Of a DNA stretch of 64,000 nucleotides, positions 60,031 through 64,000 are shown one piece after another. The stretch is from JAKEFM01 sp035695825. GTDB lineage: Bacteria > Planctomycetota > UBA1135 > JAKEFM01. The position numbers and the translations under genes are program-made. Every line of letters begins with the position of its first letter. Within the stretch, counting starts at the first letter, position 1. Below the pieces are notes generated by a model that worked only from the letters and a program-made list of their open reading frames with translations, did no database searches and was not told the DNA's origin. The stretch lies in the NCBI GenBank assembly GCA_035695825.1, contig DASRRH010000026.1, positions 524,705 to 588,704 on the forward strand, written 5' to 3'.

Positions 60031-61929
60031 TCACTCCCCCGGGCGGACGACCCAGTAGACGTAGATCGCCCCCCCGAGGATCGCCACCGGTCGCTTCCGG
60101 AGGAGATAGGAGTAGTGCCTGCGCAGGGGCTCGGGGAAGTAGACCCCTTGGAGATTCGTCGCGCCGATCGCGATCCACCCGGGAAGCTCCGCGGGGCGCG
60201 CCTCCTCGCCCGCCGTTCCCGCGCCCGGGACCTCGAGCTGGTAGTTGCCGGGGATGGGGTTGAAGGAGATCCCGTAGGCGCGCGGGTCGGCCGTCCCGAA
60301 GTAACAGAGGTTCACCTTCGCCACGCCCCGCTCCCGCATCCAGCGGCGAAGCGCCGGGAGGGCCTGGCCCCAGTCGAGGTTCGAGTCCGAGAGGATCCGC
60401 ACCCCTCCTTCCGCCCCGCCGGCGAGGCGGTTGAAGAACGGGAGGAACCAGGGCCGGGCGGAGCCGGTTTCGAGCGCGAGGCCCGCGAGGAGGATCGAGG
60501 TCGCGAGGGCCGCGAGCCGCCGCCCCGCAAGGCGCGCCACCTCCCCCGGGACGCAACCCGCGAGGACGAAGAGGAAGGGGTAGACCGGGAGGAGGTGGCG
60601 GTGGCCGATGTTCAGGTTCGAGCCGACCGCGGCGAACGCTACGACCGCCGCGGGGACGAGGAGGAAGGCCTTCTCCCCGGCGAGGCGGGCGCGCCCTCCC
60701 TTCGTCGCGAGGAGGAGGAGGGCCGCCGCGAGCGCGGCCAGGGTGGCGAGGGGCGTCTTCACGGCGAACGCCACGGGGAAGTAGGCGGGGGAGCCGCGGA
60801 CCGTGTAGTTCCCGAGGAGATAGGAGCTGCGCGCCTGCGCCTTCTGCGCGGCGAACGCGAGGCCGTAGAGGTAGGCCTCGGGGAGGAGCCTCCCGCGGGC
60901 GCAGAGGTCGATGACTCGCTCGGAGAGGGGAGGGGGTGTCGATTCGACGGCGCGCTCGAAGGACGCGAGGTCGGGAAAGGAGGTCCGGCCGTCGAGCACC
61001 TCCCCGTAGAGGCGCACCCGGCGGATCAGGCTCGTCTGCTCCGCGATCGCGAGGGGGGGCCCTTCTCCGGCGAAGGCGCGGTAGCGGAATCCGTAGCAGG
61101 CCCAGAGGCAGCCGAAGCAGGAGGCGCCCCAGAAGAAGAGGAGGAGGATCGCCCACCGCGCCCTCGCGCCCAAGCCCCGGAGGACCCTCCCCCCCCGGCC
61201 GACCGGCCATGGATCCCGGCGGAGGACCCGGAGGAGCGCGAGCACCCCGATCGTCGGCACGAGGAGGACGGCCGAGAACTTCGAGGCGAAGGCCGCCCCC
61301 CCGCAGAGAGCCGCCGCGAGAGCGTCGGGGATTGCCAGCGCGCGCAGCGCGCGGCGCGCGAAGTAGAGCGCGGCGAAGAAGAAGAGCGTCGCTCCGACGT
61401 CCGTCGTCGCGAGGGTCCCGTGCGCGAGGAAACCGGGATCGAGGGCGAACAGGAGGGAGGCGAAGAGGGCTCCCGCCGTCCCCACGACCTCCCTCGCCCA
61501 GGCGTGGACGAGGAACGCGAGGAGGGCCCCGAGCGCGAGGGAGACGAGCCGAGCGCGGAAGAGCAGGGGCTCCGGGGGATTGTCCCGGTAGAGGAACCGA
61601 TCCCCGAAGATCCACTGCGCGTCGATCTGCGACGCCGCCGCCTCGAAGGCCCGCTCCGCGTCGGGGGAGATCCGGGGGCGGAGCGGGAGGAGGGGGAGCG
61701 CATAGAGGAGCTTGAGGAGCGGCGGATGCTCCGGGCTCAGCCGGAAGTCCCCTCGCGCGAGGTACGTGAACCCGGCCGGCACGTACGCCGTCTCGTCGTA
61801 GGTCGCGGAGTTCTCCCGGAGGGCGGGCCACGCGACGAGGACGTAGAGGGCCGGCGCGAGGAGCGGCGCCACGCTCCGGAGGATGCGTCCTCTCCCGGCC
61901 GGCGGCGCAGCGATCGCGGCCTCGCTCAC
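60031..61929 (-). CDS. GT39-like (PMT/ArnT-type) membrane glycosyltransferase
   Basis: The 632-residue protein starts at a GTG overlapping the stop of the sulfatase-like gene (GTGA). The first loop has YDETAYVPAGFTYLARGDF, then SPEHPPLLKLLYALPLL, the classical GT39/ArnT-type acidic pair and HPP motif. About eleven helices follow, with FALDPGFLAHGTLATTDVG and NIGHRHLLPVYPFLFVLAG. The C-terminal soluble part includes LSDSNLDWGQALPALRRWM and CYFGTADPRAYGI. Members move sugars from lipid carriers to proteins or lipid A outside the membrane. It is coupled to a sulfatase-fold protein, suggesting that both act on the same surface glycan or lipid. Confidence 0.85.
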   Translation of the reverse strand: MSEAAIAAPPAGRGRILRSVAPLLAPALYVLVAWPALRENSATYDETAYVPAGFTYLARGDFRLSPEHPPLLKLLYALPLLPLRPRISPDAERAFEAAASQIDAQWIFGDRFLYRDNPPEPLLFRARLVSLALGALLAFLVHAWAREVVGTAGALFASLLFALDPGFLAHGTLATTDVGATLFFFAALYFARRALRALAIPDALAAALCGGAAFASKFSAVLLVPTIGVLALLRVLRRDPWPVGRGGRVLRGLGARARWAILLLFFWGASCFGCLWACYGFRYRAFAGEGPPLAIAEQTSLIRRVRLYGEVLDGRTSFPDLASFERAVESTPPPLSERVIDLCARGRLLPEAYLYGLAFAAQKAQARSSYLLGNYTVRGSPAYFPVAFAVKTPLATLAALAAALLLLATKGGRARLAGEKAFLLVPAAVVAFAAVGSNLNIGHRHLLPVYPFLFVLAGCVPGEVARLAGRRLAALATSILLAGLALETGSARPWFLPFFNRLAGGAEGGVRILSDSNLDWGQALPALRRWMRERGVAKVNLCYFGTADPRAYGISFNPIPGNYQLEVPGAGTAGEEARPAELPGWIAIGATNLQGVYFPEPLRRHYSYLLRKRPVAILGGAIYVYWVVRPGE

Positions 61930-63959
61930 CGCGGGGGGGACCCGACGCGGTCTCGCAGCTCGAGCGCTCGCTTCCATCGCGGGTAGTGCCGGAGGACGGC
62001 CTCCACCTGCTCGAGCGCCTCGGCGCGGGCCGCGCCCCGCTCTTCCTCGCTCCCCCCCTTCTCCAGGAGGACTTCGGCGAGGTCGAGCCTGGGCGCCGCC
62101 GTCGCGCGCTCCTCGCCGCACGCGAGCGCCCGGCGAAGCCACCGCTCCGCCTCGGCGGTCTTCCCCTCGCGGCGTTCGAGCCGGCCGAGCGCGTGGAGGG
62201 CGGCGGCGTGGCGCGGGTCGCGCCCGACGGCCTCCTCGAGGGCGCGCCTCGCCTCCGGGATCCGTCCGAGGCCGAGGAGGGCCACCCCCTCCCAGCCCCG
62301 CGCGTCGGGGAATGGCTCTTCGCCGCGGAGGATCGGCCCCAGGGCGGCGAGCGCCTCCTCGAACTTTCCCCCTTGGCAGAGGACCGCCGCGAGTCGCAGG
62401 GACGCTTCCCGGTCGGAGGGATCGAGCGAGAGCGAACGGCGGTGGGCCGCCTCGGCCCCGGCGAGGTCCCCTCTCGCTTCGGCGAGGTCGCCGAGGTAGC
62501 GGCGGGCGAGGCGGTTCCCCGGATCCCTCCGAAGGACCCCATCGAGCTCCGCCTCGGCCGACTGGAACTCCCCCCGGACGATGGCGACCGACGCGGCGTC
62601 GAGGGACCGGAGGATCGGGAGGAGGTCCTTCGGGTCCCGCTCCTCCCCCGCCGGAGGGGCGGTCCCCGCCCAGACGTAGCCTACGGCTGCGAAGCGGGCC
62701 GCCTCTTCGGGAGTGAGCGCGCGCGCCCCCCCTTCGAGCGCGCCCTCGGCGGAGGCGGCGGAGGCGCGCCGGAGCCCGGAAGAGAGAGCGTCCGCGACCT
62801 CCCGGGCCTCCTCCCTCCGGTCGCGGAGCTCCCCGGGGTCCGCCTCGAGGTCGTAGAGCTCGGCGCGCGGCGCGGCGACGTACTTCCAGCGGCCGGCCCG
62901 CCACCCGAGGAGGGGCGCCCAGCCGTAGTGGAGAAGCGGGACGAAGGTCTCGAGGTAAACCGGACGCTCCTCGCCTTCCGGTCCGGCCAGCGCCTCGAGG
63001 AGGCTCCGCCCCTCGACCGCCGCGGGCGCGGGCCAGCCGAGCGCCGCGCAGACCGTCGGGAAGACGTCGATCAGGCTCGCCCGGGCCGCCGGCCGGAGCC
63101 CCGGCGCGATCCCTCCTTCCCAGGCGAGGATCAGGGGCACGCGCACGGCGGGCTCGTAGAGGGTGAGCCCGTGGGTCGCTTCTCCGTGATCTCCAAGGCT
63201 CTCCCCGTGGTCGGCCGTCACGACGAGGAGAGTCCGCCTCCTCCGCGCGCCGAGACCTCCGAGGAGTCGGCCCAGGCAAGCGTCGGCGTAGGCGACCTCC
63301 CCGTCGTAGGGTCGCGCGGCGAACCTCGCGCGGTAGGGCTCGGGCGCCGCGTAGGGGGCGTGCGGGTCGAAGAGGTGGACCCAGGCGAAGAAGGGCTCTC
63401 TCGCCTCCTCGTCGAGCCAGCGGCGAGCCCGCGCGACCACCTCCTCCCCACGCCGCTCTGCGATGGAGTAGGCGTCCGCCGGGGCCGCGATCGCGTCGTC
63501 GTAGACCGAGAACCCCTGGTCGAGCCCGAAACGCCGGTCGAGCGGGAAGGCGCCGACGAACGCTCCGGTCGCGAACCCCTTCCTCCCCAGCCACTCGGCG
63601 ATGGTCGTGGCGGTCGAAGGAAGGGCGCGCTTGCCGTTGTCCCGGACGCCGTGGCGCGGGGGGAGCGTCCCCGTGAGGAGGCTCGCGTGCGCCGGCAGGG
63701 TGTACGGAACCGGCGTATAGGCCTCCCGGAAGAGCGCCCCTTCCCGGGCGAGGGCGTCGAGGGCGGGCGTGTCCGCGAAGGGACAGCCGTAAGCGCCGAC
63801 CCGATCCGCGCGCAGCGTGTCGATCGTGACGAGGAGCACGTTCGTCGGCCGCGGCCGTCCTCCGCACGCGCCGAGGAAGGCGACCGCGAGGAGCGCCAGG
63901 GACCGCGGCGCGAGGAGCGAGCCCCTGGACGGTCCCTCCTTCGCACAGGGGAGGTGCAC
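61926..63959 (-). CDS. Sulfatase-fold (alkaline phosphatase superfamily) lipoprotein with TPR repeats
   Basis: The 677-residue protein has a lipobox-like signal (LALLAVAFLGACGG). The sulfatase/alkaline-phosphatase core starts with NVLLVTIDTLRADRVGAYG (metal Asp). The nucleophile segment reads YTLPAHASLLTG, where true sulfatases have C/S-x-P/A-x-R-x-SLLTG. Thr stands at the formylglycine position and His replaces Arg, so a sulfatase using formylglycine is unlikely; a Thr-nucleophile phospho- or phosphotransfer enzyme is possible. Further metal sites are HLFDPHAPY and TADHGESLGDHGEATHG. The last ~250 residues are TPR repeats. The GTG start lies 6 nt after a near-perfect -10 box (GATAAT), so the mRNA may be leaderless. 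It is coupled to the GT39-like gene. Confidence 0.85.
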   Translation of the reverse strand: MHLPCAKEGPSRGSLLAPRSLALLAVAFLGACGGRPRPTNVLLVTIDTLRADRVGAYGCPFADTPALDALAREGALFREAYTPVPYTLPAHASLLTGTLPPRHGVRDNGKRALPSTATTIAEWLGRKGFATGAFVGAFPLDRRFGLDQGFSVYDDAIAAPADAYSIAERRGEEVVARARRWLDEEAREPFFAWVHLFDPHAPYAAPEPYRARFAARPYDGEVAYADACLGRLLGGLGARRRRTLLVVTADHGESLGDHGEATHGLTLYEPAVRVPLILAWEGGIAPGLRPAARASLIDVFPTVCAALGWPAPAAVEGRSLLEALAGPEGEERPVYLETFVPLLHYGWAPLLGWRAGRWKYVAAPRAELYDLEADPGELRDRREEAREVADALSSGLRRASAASAEGALEGGARALTPEEAARFAAVGYVWAGTAPPAGEERDPKDLLPILRSLDAASVAIVRGEFQSAEAELDGVLRRDPGNRLARRYLGDLAEARGDLAGAEAAHRRSLSLDPSDREASLRLAAVLCQGGKFEEALAALGPILRGEEPFPDARGWEGVALLGLGRIPEARRALEEAVGRDPRHAAALHALGRLERREGKTAEAERWLRRALACGEERATAAPRLDLAEVLLEKGGSEEERGAARAEALEQVEAVLRHYPRWKRALELRDRVGSPPR

Positions 63960-63965
63960 GCGGCG

Positions 63966-63971
63966 ATTATC
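63966..63971 (-). promoter_or_regulatory. Near-consensus -10 box (GATAAT) before the sulfatase-like gene
   Basis: On the minus strand GATAAT is followed by six bases and then the GTG at 63959, with no ribosome site between. No clear -35 box is seen within the window. Confidence 0.4.
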
Positions 63972-64000
63972 TCCGCCGAACCGAGGCCGGGCGCGCCCTC

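Noticed and set aside
60378..60388. tRNA T-loop-like GGTTCGAGTCC
   Set aside because: It lies inside the GT39-like coding frame, with no flanking acceptor or anticodon stems.

Overview
The window is 64 kb of very GC-rich bacterial DNA with dense, short-spaced genes. Gene content suggests Planctomycetota or a related deep-branching Gram-negative lineage: an FHA-Ser/Thr kinase with DLG in place of DFG, CRTAC1-type ASPIC/UnbV and FG-GAP proteins, DUF2723 membrane proteins, a GldA-F-G/DUF4340 ABC operon, a reduced type II secretion cluster and many TPR proteins. This assignment rests on family composition only. I see no rRNA, tRNA, CRISPR array, insertion sequence, integrase or phage gene.

Layout. 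1-5.3 kb (minus): secreted TPR protein, CRTAC1-like lipoprotein and an FG-GAP propeller protein that runs off the left edge. 5.4-10.6 kb (plus): a tightly overlapping operon yggS, Ser/Thr kinase, DUF167, purine nucleoside phosphorylase, purN. 10.6-16.4 kb: two GT-C-like membrane proteins, a di-heme cytochrome c peroxidase, a carboxymuconolactone-decarboxylase-like protein and a Tat-exported aldo/keto reductase. 16.6-19.8 kb: a large envelope protein of carboxypeptidase-regulatory-like repeats. 19.8-22.9 kb: an MrfA/MrfB-type helicase-exonuclease repair pair. 23.2-24.0 kb: a small exported protein with a duplicated Cys/His domain, followed by a strong hairpin and a ~160-nt palindrome. 24.3-29.5 kb: the ABC/Gld operon. 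29.6-33.9 kb: solitary dnaK and an NtrBC-type two-component pair. 34.2-35.7 kb: Sua5-phosphatase fusion and PTS IIA. 36-44 kb: type II secretion genes gspD-E-F-G-H-I-J. 44-47.4 kb: serS and an exported protein of unknown role. 47.4-64 kb: an envelope island of a secreted CHAT-like protein, two TMTC-like membrane/TPR proteins, two tandem DUF2723/TPR paralogs of identical length, a GT39-type protein and a sulfatase-fold/TPR protein.

How it may work together (inference). The right third looks like a surface-glycan or protein-glycosylation module built from multispanning GT-C-type enzymes that carry C-terminal TPR scaffolds, next to a pseudopilin secretion machine. Within operons, genes are coupled by 4-nt GTGA/ATGA overlaps. 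Eight of nine convergent gene pairs have at most 16 nt between stops. Several transcription starts fit a TTGnnn-16/17-TAnnnT promoter. At four genes the -10 box lies only 6-8 nt before a GTG, as expected for leaderless mRNA. gspE, and probably one TMTC-like gene, lacks an ATG, GTG or TTG at its likely true start.
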